Source of the DNA: Zhihengliuella halotolerans
GTDB lineage: Bacteria; Actinomycetota; Actinomycetes; Actinomycetales; Micrococcaceae
DNA: 64,000 nucleotides
Direction of reading: 5' to 3'
Assembly (NCBI RefSeq): GCF_004217565.1
Contig: NZ_SHLA01000001.1
Location: forward strand, 434,001-498,000
Within the stretch, counting starts at the first letter, position 1. Each line of letters opens with the position of its first letter. The translations under genes and the position numbers were made by a program. Of the stretch, positions 1-8,223 are shown piece by piece. A model generated the notes under the pieces. That model saw only the letters and a list, made by a program, of their open reading frames with translations. It searched no databases and was not told the origin of the DNA.

Positions 1-1133
1 ATCTCCAGTTGCTGGAGGTCGGGATCGTCGACCTCGTAGCGTTCGCTCCACATGACGCGCCCGTCGAACCCCGTCACGCGTACCGCGACCGGACCCCGCG
101 CGCTGGAGCGCAGGACCGGGTCTTTGCGCTGGAGCGTGAAGGGCGCGGGCAGGGCGACTGGATCCTCAAGGGAAGAGTAGGCGACGTCCAGGGAGACGGA
201 GCGCTCCCCGCCGTCGAGACCCGTGACCGGGACGTCGGCCGTCACGCGGTGGAGGCCGAGCTCCGAACGGCTGATCGGGAGGCCGTCGGGATGCCGCAGG
301 GCGAACGTGCCCGCGGCCGTGATGGGTGTCGAATCGGGGACTTCGACCGGGAACCTGGTCAGCAGGTCCCATTCACGCACGACGTCGCGGACGACGTCCA
401 CGTTCAGCTTGCGGGCCTCGGCGTAGGAGGCGAGCTGATCGTCCGTGAGGTTCTCCGGGCGGTTGCTCGTGGAACTGAAGACGCCCAAGTCGCGGATGAT
501 CGGCAGCAGATAGCCGTCGGAGGTGCCGGGGCTCGCGGGGTGCGACGCCGCGAATTCCCGGTAGGCCGGGGCGTTGATCAGGAATAGGCTCAGCGCCGCG
601 GGGAGGTTCGCGCGCGCGGAGGCGTCGTGCATGAGGGTGTCGCGGCCCGCCGAATCGAGCTGCGGGTCGCCGACCTCCGGACGGATCAGGTGCGACGACG
701 GCGAGCCGGGCCGGGCGATCTGGTCGAAGTAGAACAGGGCGTCCAGCCGGCCGCTTGCGAGGACGAGCCGGCTCGCGTCGGCCACCTGATAGGGAATCTC
801 GAGCGTCAGGTCGTCCCAGGCGACGGAGGAGAGCCAGCGCGCCGCCAGGGCCCAGTCGTCGCCGAGGACCGACTCGGCGGGGACCTGCGCCCGGAACGGG
901 CCGCTGCCCTCCACCTGGAGATCGGTGGGAGTGTTCCCGGCGGGCACGCGGTTGACGGGGAAGAACGGGTGGGGCGAGGAGGACGGATCCTTCTGGTCGC
1001 CGGCGGTCGAAACGAATTTGTGGCGCGGGATGGCCAGCCGCAACGTGAGGGGTGTGTCGGTGAGGGCGGAGTCGAGGTCGCCTGTCAGCGCCGCGGCCAG
1101 TGCTCCGATCGGAAACGAATGTTCTTCTGGCAT
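1..1133 (-). CDS. Unidentified protein, 3' end beyond window
   Basis: An open frame runs leftward from an ATG at 1133 to the window edge without a stop, giving at least 377 codons with normal GC-rich codon use. The translation begins MPEEHSFPIGALAAALTG and has no signal peptide or membrane segment. The middle has a stretch ending in YLLPIIRDLGVFSSTSNRPENLTDDQ, and the last visible part looks beta-rich (VAVRVTGFDGRVMWSERYEV). I do not recognise the family. Frames on both strands overlapping it lack protein-like composition, so this is the real gene. It is separated by 245 bp from the sigma factor gene transcribed in the same direction. Confidence 0.6.
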   Translation of the reverse strand, partial: MPEEHSFPIGALAAALTGDLDSALTDTPLTLRLAIPRHKFVSTAGDQKDPSSSPHPFFPVNRVPAGNTPTDLQVEGSGPFRAQVPAESVLGDDWALAARWLSSVAWDDLTLEIPYQVADASRLVLASGRLDALFYFDQIARPGSPSSHLIRPEVGDPQLDSAGRDTLMHDASARANLPAALSLFLINAPAYREFAASHPASPGTSDGYLLPIIRDLGVFSSTSNRPENLTDDQLASYAEARKLNVDVVRDVVREWDLLTRFPVEVPDSTPITAAGTFALRHPDGLPISRSELGLHRVTADVPVTGLDGGERSVSLDVAYSSLEDPVALPAPFTLQRKDPVLRSSARGPVAVRVTGFDGRVMWSERYEVDDPDLQQLE

Positions 1134-1378
1134 TGCCGGCCCCCTGAGTCAAAAGTTGAGCAGTATACAGCAACTTCAGCGCACTCTTTTGAGTTTTCTC
1201 AAGATTCTGCAAACTGTCAATCGAAAGCGATGACTCAGATGGGGGTGCTTAGAGGGCGCGGTTCGAAGAACTCTCTGGTTACCTTCGCGTATCACGCGTG
1301 TTTGCTGGCCGCAGGCCGGGTCTGGAACGAGGACTGACGGCGCGTTCCCTGGCGCGGGCCGTGCGATCTCGCCGCGTT

Positions 1379-2986
1379 TTAGAGGCAGACCTTGATGCCG
1401 AGCAGGTCGATAATGCAGTCCCGCTCCGGCGTCTGCGTAGGCGATGGTTTGGGAGTCGGTGTGCGCGTCGGCGTTGGCGAGGGTTTGGGCGCAGGCTTGT
1501 AGGTCGGCGTCGGTGTGGGCGACGGCTTCGGGGCCGGCTTGAAGGTGGGCGTCGGCGAGGGCGCGGGCTTGTACGTCTTCGTCGGGGAGGGCGACGGCTT
1601 GGGGGCCGGCTTGTAGGTCGGTGCCGAGGAGGTCTTCGGCGTCGGCCGTGGCGCGACCGGCGGGGCGGCAGGGCGGGACGACGGCACCTGCTGCTGGTCC
1701 GGTCGCGGATTCGGCGCGATGCCGGGACGCTCGGAAGGGGCGACCACAGAGGGCCCGGGCCTTCCGCCGTCGGGCCTGGCACCCTGGCTGGGCCGGTCGG
1801 AAGACCGACCCGGCGCATTGTCGCGGTTCCCGGTGGCCTCGACGTGACGCTCCGCATCGGGGGAGTCTGCGGCAGACTCGTCGTCCCGATGGGCACTGTC
1901 AGAATCGGTCGGCGCGTGGTCGGAGTCCTCCGTGCCGGGGTCGTCTGCGTCTTGCCGCTCGGGTGAGGCCGTCTGGCCGGCGTCTCCACCCGCGCGCGGC
2001 TGCGTGTCGGCACCCGGACCAGGCTGCAGTGCCTCGGCGTCCGATGCGCTGGCCGCCGTCGCCATCCGCTTGTCAGCGGGGGAGCCGAGGAACACCGTCG
2101 CAGCCAGTGCGCCCGAGCCGAGAACGAGGGCGGCAGTGACGGCGACCCCGGCCCCGACGAGCACCGCCGAACGACGGGCCGGCGCCGCGGAGACCAGCGG
2201 TGCCACCGGCGCGGCGGCGGGTGCCCCGAGGAAGAGGGGTGCGACCAGCTGCGCGACGGCACCCTCGACGTCGTCGAGATGCGCGAGGACCGACCGGCAG
2301 GACGCGCACGACGGCGTGTGGTCCTCGAAGCGGTGCAGCGCTCGCCGGCCGAGACTCCCGCGGACGTAGGCCGCCAGATCCGACGCCTGGGCGCAGTCCT
2401 TTAGCTCGGTGCGCGACTCGTGAGCGGCGAGGACGGACGTCCGCAGATCCTCGCGGGCGCACAACGCGAGAGCGTCCACCGATTCGGCCGAGCCGCCCAG
2501 CAGCGCGGCGATGTCGGCAGGGGCCTCCCCGTCGACCGCGCGGTGCCAGAGCAGCGCCTGCCAGTGTTCGGGCAGTTGCAGGAACGCGCCGGCGAACACC
2601 TGCGATTCCTCGGTCTCCACGCTTGTGTCGGCGTGCTCGGTGCCCGGCGCGAAGAGCGGGATCGGGCCGATGTCCGCTGCCAGGGCCGCGTCCAGATCGG
2701 CCGCGTGCGCCAGGCGACAGACGAGCGCCAGGAGGTAGGGGCGGAACGCCTCGACGGGGCCGAAGCCCGCGCGCAGCGTGTCGCGCATTCGGGTCACAGC
2801 CGCCGCGACGACGTCGTCCGCGCGGTCGGAAAACCCGCCGGTGCGGAGGGCGGCCGTGTCCCGCGCGGCATCGCGGTGCCGGGCGACGAGGGCGGAATAC
2901 GCCGCGTCGTCGCCGGAGCGGGCCAGGCCGATGAGTTCGGCGTCGGAGCCCGTGGTCTCGGCAGGCGTCACGGAGGTCCCTCTCAT
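1379..2986 (-). CDS. Membrane-tethered ECF-type sigma factor with fused zinc-finger anti-sigma domain (copy 1)
   Basis: The 535-residue protein combines several parts. Residues about 15-75 resemble sigma-70 region 2. Residues about 130-185 resemble region 4 (LPEHWQALLWHRAVDG). Residues 198-230 form a zinc-binding anti-sigma motif (C198, then H223-x3-C227-x2-C230). One membrane helix lies near 273-300, followed by about 230 residues of Pro/Ser/Thr/Lys-rich sequence with repeated YKPAPKPSPTPT. The tail ends in C524-x9-C534 one residue from the C-terminus. The predicted topology is cytoplasmic sigma plus anti-sigma, one helix, and an extracytoplasmic stalk. ECF sigma factors with C-terminal zinc-finger and membrane extensions are known in actinobacteria; what this one senses is not known. 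It lies 60 bp downstream of a paralogue in the same orientation, so co-transcription is likely. Confidence 0.8.
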   Translation of the reverse strand: MRGTSVTPAETTGSDAELIGLARSGDDAAYSALVARHRDAARDTAALRTGGFSDRADDVVAAAVTRMRDTLRAGFGPVEAFRPYLLALVCRLAHAADLDAALAADIGPIPLFAPGTEHADTSVETEESQVFAGAFLQLPEHWQALLWHRAVDGEAPADIAALLGGSAESVDALALCAREDLRTSVLAAHESRTELKDCAQASDLAAYVRGSLGRRALHRFEDHTPSCASCRSVLAHLDDVEGAVAQLVAPLFLGAPAAAPVAPLVSAAPARRSAVLVGAGVAVTAALVLGSGALAATVFLGSPADKRMATAASASDAEALQPGPGADTQPRAGGDAGQTASPERQDADDPGTEDSDHAPTDSDSAHRDDESAADSPDAERHVEATGNRDNAPGRSSDRPSQGARPDGGRPGPSVVAPSERPGIAPNPRPDQQQVPSSRPAAPPVAPRPTPKTSSAPTYKPAPKPSPSPTKTYKPAPSPTPTFKPAPKPSPTPTPTYKPAPKPSPTPTRTPTPKPSPTQTPERDCIIDLLGIKVCL

Positions 2987-3046
2987 CTCGGCGCAGGTTC
3001 AATCGCGCCGTGCGGGGTTCGACGTGTCGACGCGTGACTTCGAATC

Positions 3047-4819
3047 CTACAGATGCGTGAGCTGCGTCGCTCTTTCATGTCGGCCGTCGACGAGGAAGGG
3101 GAAGGCTTCCCAGGTCACCGTTTCCGTGAGTGCGACGGGCTCAGCCTCGCTGCTCGCCGCGCGGTCCGCGCCGAACGCGTCGCACCAGGGCCACCACGGC
3201 CACGGGTGGCACGGGTCGGGGTCCGGCGTGTCCGTGGGTTCCGGCGTCGGCTCGACGGTGGGTTCGGGCGTCGGTTCGGGGGTGGGGTCGACGGTGGGTT
3301 CCGGTGTCGGTTCGGGGGTGGGCTCGACGGTGGGTTCGGGCGTCGGTTCGGGGGTGGGGTCGACGGTCGGTTCGGGGGTGGGGTCGACGGTCGGTTCCGG
3401 TGTCGGTTCAGGGGTCGGGTCGACGGTGGGTTCCGGTGTCGGTTCGGGGGTGGGGTCGACGGTGGGTTCCGGGCTCGGTTCGACCGTGGGCTCCGGCTCG
3501 GGCTCCGGTGTAGGTTTCGGCGTCGGGCTCGGTTCCCGCGTCGGTTCCAGGGACGGCGTCGCTTCCGCTTCCGGTTCGGGTGTCTGCGTCGGTGCCGCGC
3601 TCGCCGGCGCAGACGAAGGCGCGGGGGCGGGGGCCGGTGCGGGAGCTGGCGGGACGATGACCGGTGCGGGCGCTGGAGCCGGTGCCGGGGCGGCTCCGGC
3701 CGGCGTCTCCACCGGGGCCTCCGCGGGCTCGGTTTCGGGCGCCGCGGACTCCTTCACCGGCGCGGGCGACGCCTTCGACGTGGACGCGGTGGAGGCGGTA
3801 GAGGCAGCGCCCACCGGATCTTCCTGCGCGGGCGCGCTGGACGCCGCCGGGGCGGGTGCCTGCGCGGCGGTGGGCTCGTCGTTCATGAGAGTGCTCGCGA
3901 TGGCGCTGGCGCCCAGCACGACGGCGGCCGCGGCCACGACGCCGCCGGCCGTCGTCGCCATCGTCTGCCACAGTGGCTTCGGCACCGATGCCGCGCCGGC
4001 GAGCCCGGCAGTGCCCACCGCCGCCGCGCCGGTCGGCGCGACCCAGCCGAATAGCGCCGCGGCGCCCGCGCCGAGGAACAGGGGAGCGATGACGCCGTGC
4101 ATGGCCGAGCCGACGTCCTCCAGGTGCCCGAGCGCGCTGAAGCACGGCCTGCACGTCTCGAGGTGCTTCTGGAACTGCTGCCGGCGGCGCGTCGAGAGGG
4201 TGCCCCGCACGTACTTCGGGAACTGGTCTGCCTTCGAACACGCCTGACGGGTCTCGGCACTCAAGTGCGCCTGCAGGTACGCGGCGCGCAGGCCCTCGCG
4301 GGCGCGGACGGCCAGGGCGGAGATCGCGTTGGGGGAGGCGCCGAGCATCGGCGCGACGTCGGAGGGCTTGGCGCCCTCGAGCTCCAGGTGCCACAGGACG
4401 GCCTGCCACTGCTCCGGCAGGGAGCGGAAGGCGCGGCCGAGGACGTCGGACTCGAACTCGTCCATCACGGGGTCCGCGTAGTCGCCGCCGGCCTCGAAGA
4501 GCTCGATCGAATCCGTGTTGAGCTCCCGGGCGGACTTCTTCATCGCCGCGATCGCGGTGCGCGAAACCACGGTCATGAGGTACGGGCGGAACGCCTCGTC
4601 GGGGCCGCCGCCGCGGCGCAGGGTCTGCAACATCGAGGAGAAGGCATCGGAGACGACGTCGTCAGCCTCCACCGTGCTGGCAGCGCTGAGGCGCCACTTG
4701 GCGGTCTTCACGGCGGCTTCGCGGTGGCGGGAATAGAGGTCGGCAAAGGCCTGGTGGTCGCCTTCGCGCACGGCAGCGATCAGCTCGGCGTCCGAGCGGG
4801 TCTCCTCCGCAACCTTCAT
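3047..4819 (-). CDS. Membrane-tethered ECF-type sigma factor with fused zinc-finger anti-sigma domain (copy 2)
   Basis: This 590-residue protein has the same order of parts as its downstream neighbour. Sigma region 2 is at about 10-70 and includes FADLYSRHREAAVKTA. Region 4 is at about 130-180 (LPEQWQAVLWHLELEGAKPSDVA). The zinc-finger anti-sigma motif is C194...H219-x3-C223-x2-C226. A hydrophobic helix lies near 285-312, with a weaker one near 243-278. Then come an Ala/Pro-rich section and a regular array of PEPTPEPTVDPT-type repeats. Near the tip is a Trp/Pro-rich Cys loop, C537-HPWPWWPW-C546, followed by 44 residues. The sigma part is better conserved than in copy 1, so this may be the active member. 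Its start is an ATG preceded by a purine-rich GGAGAGGTAGAGA. Confidence 0.82.
   Translation of the reverse strand: MKVAEETRSDAELIAAVREGDHQAFADLYSRHREAAVKTAKWRLSAASTVEADDVVSDAFSSMLQTLRRGGGPDEAFRPYLMTVVSRTAIAAMKKSARELNTDSIELFEAGGDYADPVMDEFESDVLGRAFRSLPEQWQAVLWHLELEGAKPSDVAPMLGASPNAISALAVRAREGLRAAYLQAHLSAETRQACSKADQFPKYVRGTLSTRRRQQFQKHLETCRPCFSALGHLEDVGSAMHGVIAPLFLGAGAAALFGWVAPTGAAAVGTAGLAGAASVPKPLWQTMATTAGGVVAAAAVVLGASAIASTLMNDEPTAAQAPAPAASSAPAQEDPVGAASTASTASTSKASPAPVKESAAPETEPAEAPVETPAGAAPAPAPAPAPVIVPPAPAPAPAPAPSSAPASAAPTQTPEPEAEATPSLEPTREPSPTPKPTPEPEPEPTVEPSPEPTVDPTPEPTPEPTVDPTPEPTPEPTVDPTPEPTVDPTPEPTPEPTVEPTPEPTPEPTVDPTPEPTPEPTVEPTPEPTDTPDPDPCHPWPWWPWCDAFGADRAASSEAEPVALTETVTWEAFPFLVDGRHERATQLTHL
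3240..3475 (-). repeat. Coding minisatellite in the sigma factor stalk
   Basis: The DNA is built from near-identical units that read, on the coding strand, as Pro-Glu-Pro-Thr followed by Val-Asp-Pro-Thr or Val-Glu-Pro-Thr. The dominant period is 36 bases (12 residues), with shortened 24-base units. Such arrays change length by slippage or recombination, which would alter the length of the wall-spanning stalk without disturbing the frame. Confidence 0.8.
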
Positions 4820-4985
4820 TCTCTACCTCTCCGGGGGTGATGGGCTCGCCAACAGCTGGTGCCTGCGCGCGAACGCCCATCATGACGTGAGAACCTGAAA
4901 AATTACGCACAATCCATCGCCGGGGGTGCTGCCCCGCCCGTGAACCAGCCACCGGAGACACCTCCGTCACTCGCAGAATACCAAT

Positions 4986-4999
4986 GAACACGGGTGTTC
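4986..4999. promoter_or_regulatory. Palindrome GAACACGGGTGTTC
   Basis: Six-base perfect arms around a two-base centre, located about 170 bases upstream of the sigma factor gene at 4819. It could bind a dimeric regulator. No family assignment is possible from the sequence alone. Confidence 0.35.
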
Positions 5000-5202
5000 T
5001 GAAGGGGTAGTGCGGCGGCGGAGGGGCCGAGGAAGAGGGCTCCGCGCCGCCGCCGGAAGCTCAAGAAAAGCCAAGGCGACGGGGGCTTCGTGACGTTCCT
5101 GACCCGGGCGTCCACCCTGCGTTCACGCGGCGGACCCTCAGGCCGGACCTCTAGTATTGGAACGATGTATCGTGGTGCGCTGGTGAATATGGAGGGTGGT
5201 TT

Positions 5203-5222
5203 GTCTCCCGCCGGCGGGAGAC
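5203..5222. promoter_or_regulatory. 20-bp perfect palindrome upstream of the LuxR-type regulator
   Basis: GTCTCCCGCCGGCGGGAGAC reads identically on both strands and ends 57 bases before the chosen GTG start of the LuxR gene. It may be an operator, possibly autoregulatory. It also argues against an upstream GTG start at 5196, which would make it coding. Confidence 0.45.
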
Positions 5223-5279
5223 CCCTGTGGGGACGACGGCGCCAACGGACGACGGAACAAACGGATTGGGGAGTCTGAG

Positions 5280-7622
5280 GTGAGCGAGCTGCCAGCACGG
5301 CCTGAGCTGCCGGTGTGGCCACGCCTTGCGGAGCGGCTCCTGTCCTCCTGCCTCATCGGCGTCCGCGGCCCCTCCGGGATCGGCCGGCGCGACGTCGCTG
5401 CCGCCTGGGCAGCCCAGCGCTCCCGCGAGACCGGCGGCCCGGTCGTCACGCTGGGGCCGGCGGAATTCTTCGGCGATCCCGCGGAAGCGTCCGACGCGCT
5501 GCGCCGCGCGATCGCCGCCGCGCGCGCGGCGCAAGCCGGCGTCAGCATCGCCGTCGTACTGTCTCCGCATCCCGCCGTCGGCGACGTCATCCGGGAACTC
5601 GGCGGCGTGGTCTCCGGCCCGCGCGACCTGCTGCTCACGCGCGACGAAGCCCGCGAGACGACCCGCCGTGCCTATCCCGCCGGCGCCGAAATGGAGTTCG
5701 AGGCGTGGTTTTCCGCCGCGTGGCCCGTGGTCGGCGGGTGGCTGCGCGGTTACGACATCCTGCTCGCGCGCGGCGGCGACCCGGCCGAATCGGCCAAGCA
5801 CCTGCAGTCCGCCGTCGACGACGCGTGGCTGCCGTGGATCTCCGCGCAGCCCGCCGCGGACGTGCTGACGCGGATCGGGCAGTTCCCCCTCGCAACGGAG
5901 GAGGCGCTCGCCCAGACCGAGTCGGGAACGCTCGTGCTCGGACTCGACGCGGCCCGGCGGGCGGGGATCGTCCAGGGCGACCGGGTTCCGCAGGCCGTGC
6001 GCCGGGCGTGCAGCTCCGCCCTCTACCAGCGCGACCCGAACGCGGCGCGGGCGGCCGTCCGGGAGACGGCACGGGCCCTCTTCGGCGCTGGCGAATACGC
6101 CGAAGGCGTCCGCACGGCGCTGGACGCGGGCGAGTGGGAGACCCTCGTGCCGCTGCTGCTCGCCGGATGGGCGCGGCTGCTCAACGACGACCAGGCCCTG
6201 CTGATCCGCGCCTTCCGCTCCGTGCCCCGGCACGTGGCCCGCGGGTACCCCGTGGTGCGCGCCGGGCAGGTGCTGCTGGACCCGCACGAGCTCAACACCG
6301 CGCTGCCCGTAACGAGCGAGCCGGACGAGTCCGAGATCATCGCCGAGCTGCGCGCCGAACACCGCTCTTCCCGCAGCCGGCAGCGCCCGCTCGCGCTCAC
6401 GACCGCCACGGGCCTGATGATCTACGAGCGCCGGCTGGGCCTGTACGACGACGCCTACGCCACCGCCACCGACACGCTCCGGATCAGCTCGGTCGCCTCT
6501 AACGACGTCGGGCCCTCAGTGCACGCGATCGCGGGGTTCGAGATCGGGCTGACATCGCTGCTGGCCGACGACATTCCCCAGTCCTTCGCGGGCTACGAGC
6601 TGTCGCAGAGCCGCGCCCGGCGCGTGCCGCACTGGGACGCGCTCAAGGTCTCCAGCGGCGGGCTGGCGGTCCTGCACGCGCTCCGCGGGGACCTGCGGGC
6701 CGCGACCGAGTGGATCGAGCGCGGCCGCGAGGTCGTCGCCGCGCACGGCCGGCACACGCGCGCCGAGGGCGCGCTGACTGTCGCCGCGGCTCTGACCGCG
6801 ATCGAGCAGTTCGACCTCGACGGCGCCCGGCGCGAGTTGGCCGCGCTGCCCGAATTCCCCGACAACTCCGACAAGTGGCCGTTGCACCTCCTGGCCCTGG
6901 GCCGGCTCGCCCTCCTCGAGGGGCGCACGGGCGACATCGACCACATGCTCGAACGCGCCGTCGTCGACCGGTCCGTCGCCGCCGGCAGCCCCATCGCCGT
7001 GCGCCTGACCGCCGTGCTGCGCGCGGAGACCGAGCTGACCCGGCAGCGGCCCCGCGAGGCCCTCCGGATCGCCGAGACGCGCCTCGGCGACACGGTCGAC
7101 GGGCTCGTCTACCGGGCGTGGGCGACGATCAGTCTCGGCGGCATCGCCGACGGCCGCGGGCTGGCCCGGCGCGCGCTCGCGCTCGACCCGCCCCCGCGCG
7201 AACGCAAGATCGCCGGCGGCCTGCTGGCCGCCACGGGCAAGGAGGAGGACGACGACGTCGCCGCGTTCGTCGCCGACTACCCGGCACCGCCGCACTCGCT
7301 GATCGGGCTGGCGCCGCTGTGGCAGGTCCCGGAACGGCGCGAGGAGGTGCGCCAGCTGGGCATCCTGCCCAGGATCGATCTGGACCGGCTCGACAGCGTG
7401 GGGTTCCGGCCGTTTCCCGGGCTGGACGAGCGGCCGCGGTTGACCCCGCGCGAACGCGACATCCTGGACTGTCTGAAGCGCGGGCTGACGCGGAAGGAGA
7501 CGGCCGAGAAGCTCTTCGTCTCCGACAACACCGTCAAGTCTCAGACGTCCTCGCTCTACGCGAAGCTGGGGGTGTCCTCGCGGTCCGAGGCGATGGCCGC
7601 GGCGAACCGCTGGGGCCTGTAG
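5280..7622 (+). CDS. Large LuxR-family transcriptional regulator
   Basis: A GTG start at 5280 is chosen because GGGGAG lies six bases upstream; an in-frame GTG at 5196 has no such site. The 780-residue product ends in a LuxR/NarL-type helix-turn-helix at about 716-778 (LTPRERDILDCLKRGLTRKETAEKLFVSDNTVKSQ). The N-terminus carries a worn P-loop, GPSGIGRRD, in which the usual GK[ST] is GRR, so nucleotide binding is doubtful. The middle is a long helical region resembling the repeat-rich centre of MalT/LAL-type regulators. It is transcribed divergently from the sigma factor pair. The target genes are unknown. Confidence 0.82.
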   Translation: MSELPARPELPVWPRLAERLLSSCLIGVRGPSGIGRRDVAAAWAAQRSRETGGPVVTLGPAEFFGDPAEASDALRRAIAAARAAQAGVSIAVVLSPHPAVGDVIRELGGVVSGPRDLLLTRDEARETTRRAYPAGAEMEFEAWFSAAWPVVGGWLRGYDILLARGGDPAESAKHLQSAVDDAWLPWISAQPAADVLTRIGQFPLATEEALAQTESGTLVLGLDAARRAGIVQGDRVPQAVRRACSSALYQRDPNAARAAVRETARALFGAGEYAEGVRTALDAGEWETLVPLLLAGWARLLNDDQALLIRAFRSVPRHVARGYPVVRAGQVLLDPHELNTALPVTSEPDESEIIAELRAEHRSSRSRQRPLALTTATGLMIYERRLGLYDDAYATATDTLRISSVASNDVGPSVHAIAGFEIGLTSLLADDIPQSFAGYELSQSRARRVPHWDALKVSSGGLAVLHALRGDLRAATEWIERGREVVAAHGRHTRAEGALTVAAALTAIEQFDLDGARRELAALPEFPDNSDKWPLHLLALGRLALLEGRTGDIDHMLERAVVDRSVAAGSPIAVRLTAVLRAETELTRQRPREALRIAETRLGDTVDGLVYRAWATISLGGIADGRGLARRALALDPPPRERKIAGGLLAATGKEEDDDVAAFVADYPAPPHSLIGLAPLWQVPERREEVRQLGILPRIDLDRLDSVGFRPFPGLDERPRLTPRERDILDCLKRGLTRKETAEKLFVSDNTVKSQTSSLYAKLGVSSRSEAMAAANRWGL

Positions 7623-7641
7623 CCTCCGCGTCGCCGCACTG

Positions 7642-7660
7642 TACTATCCCTAGGGAAGTA
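7642..7660. promoter_or_regulatory. Inverted repeat upstream of HxlR gene
   Basis: TACTATCCCTAGGGAAGTA consists of 8-base arms around CTA, with six of eight positions matching. The same left arm and spacing occur at 8109-8127 in front of the adjacent oxidoreductase. This suggests one regulator, probably the HxlR protein itself, binds both. Confidence 0.5.
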
Positions 7661-7691
7661 ATTTGACGGCGAAGGCGATGGAGGACGGATC

Positions 7692-8096
7692 ATGGCGGCG
7701 AATGATGCGACGGGCACGACGGCGGGTGCCGAGGTCATGCGCGGGAACGTGTACTCCGCGCAGTGCCCCTGCCGCGATCTGCTGGGCGTGATCGCCAACA
7801 AGTGGGCCGCGATGGCCATCGGCGCGCTCGCCGACGGGGCACTGCGCTTCGGCGAGCTGCAGGCCCGGCTCGAAGGCGTCTCGCCCAAGGTCCTGACGGC
7901 CACGCTACGCCGGCTGGAGGGATTCGGCCTGGTCCACCGCGAGGTCTATCCCGCCGTGCCGCTGCACGTCGAGTACTCGTTGACCGAGATCGGGCACGGC
8001 GCCGTCGGTCCGATGTTCGCCCTGCGCGACTGGGCCGAGTCGCAGTACGCGGTTGCCCGCGATCACGCCGACCGGGTCGACGTCGGCGCATCCTGA
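7692..8096 (+). CDS. HxlR-family (DUF24) transcriptional regulator
   Basis: This 134-residue winged-helix protein has the family hallmark CPCRDLLGVIANKWAAMAIGAL near residues 25-46, followed by RFGELQARLEGVSPKVLTATLRRLE and a wing. Many relatives (for example YodB, and QorR of Corynebacterium) sense quinones or oxidants through a cysteine close to this position; here the candidates are C25 and C27. GGAGGA lies just upstream of the ATG. The next gene is an NADPH:quinone-reductase-like enzyme, the usual target of such regulators, and related inverted repeats precede both genes. Confidence 0.88.
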   Translation: MAANDATGTTAGAEVMRGNVYSAQCPCRDLLGVIANKWAAMAIGALADGALRFGELQARLEGVSPKVLTATLRRLEGFGLVHREVYPAVPLHVEYSLTEIGHGAVGPMFALRDWAESQYAVARDHADRVDVGAS

Positions 8097-8108
8097 CTTG
8101 TCGAGTCA

Positions 8109-8127
8109 TACTATCCAATGGGTAGCA
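8109..8127. promoter_or_regulatory. Inverted repeat upstream of quinone-reductase-like gene
   Basis: TACTATCCAATGGGTAGCA has the same left arm and spacing as the repeat before the HxlR gene. It sits 12 bases after the HxlR stop codon and about 97 bases before the next start. Confidence 0.5.
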
Positions 8128-8140
8128 GGCTCCCTTGCGG

Positions 8141-8162
8141 GTAACCAGTACCCGTAGGTTAC
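8141..8162. promoter_or_regulatory. Second inverted repeat GTAACC-N10-GGTTAC
   Basis: Perfect six-base arms separated by ten bases. A nested GGGTA/TACCC pair is also present. It lies between the first repeat and the start at 8224, so it could be a second regulator site or overlap the promoter. Confidence 0.4.
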
Positions 8163-8223
8163 TTTCGTGGTGGTCCGGCGCCGAAGGCGTGCCGGCGACC
8201 TGCGAAGAGGAGCGTGTCCAACC

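Larger units (their letters stand above)
4820..5279. other. Divergent intergenic region between sigma factor and LuxR regulator
   Basis: No gene is supported in these 460 bases. They must hold the promoters of the leftward sigma factor operon and the rightward LuxR-type gene. Two palindromes stand out (4986-4999 and 5203-5222, listed separately). Short open frames here have neither ribosome-binding sites nor protein-like composition. Confidence 0.6.

Noticed and set aside
1298-1966. Long Arg/Gly-rich open frames opposite the sigma factor stalks (also 3053-4054 and 2778-4247).
   Set aside because: They mirror the Pro-rich repeats on the other strand, have no ribosome-binding site and show low-complexity composition typical of antisense reading of GC-rich DNA.
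3240-3475. CRISPR-like regular repeats.
   Set aside because: The units abut with no unique spacers and stay in frame within a protein gene, so this is a coding minisatellite.
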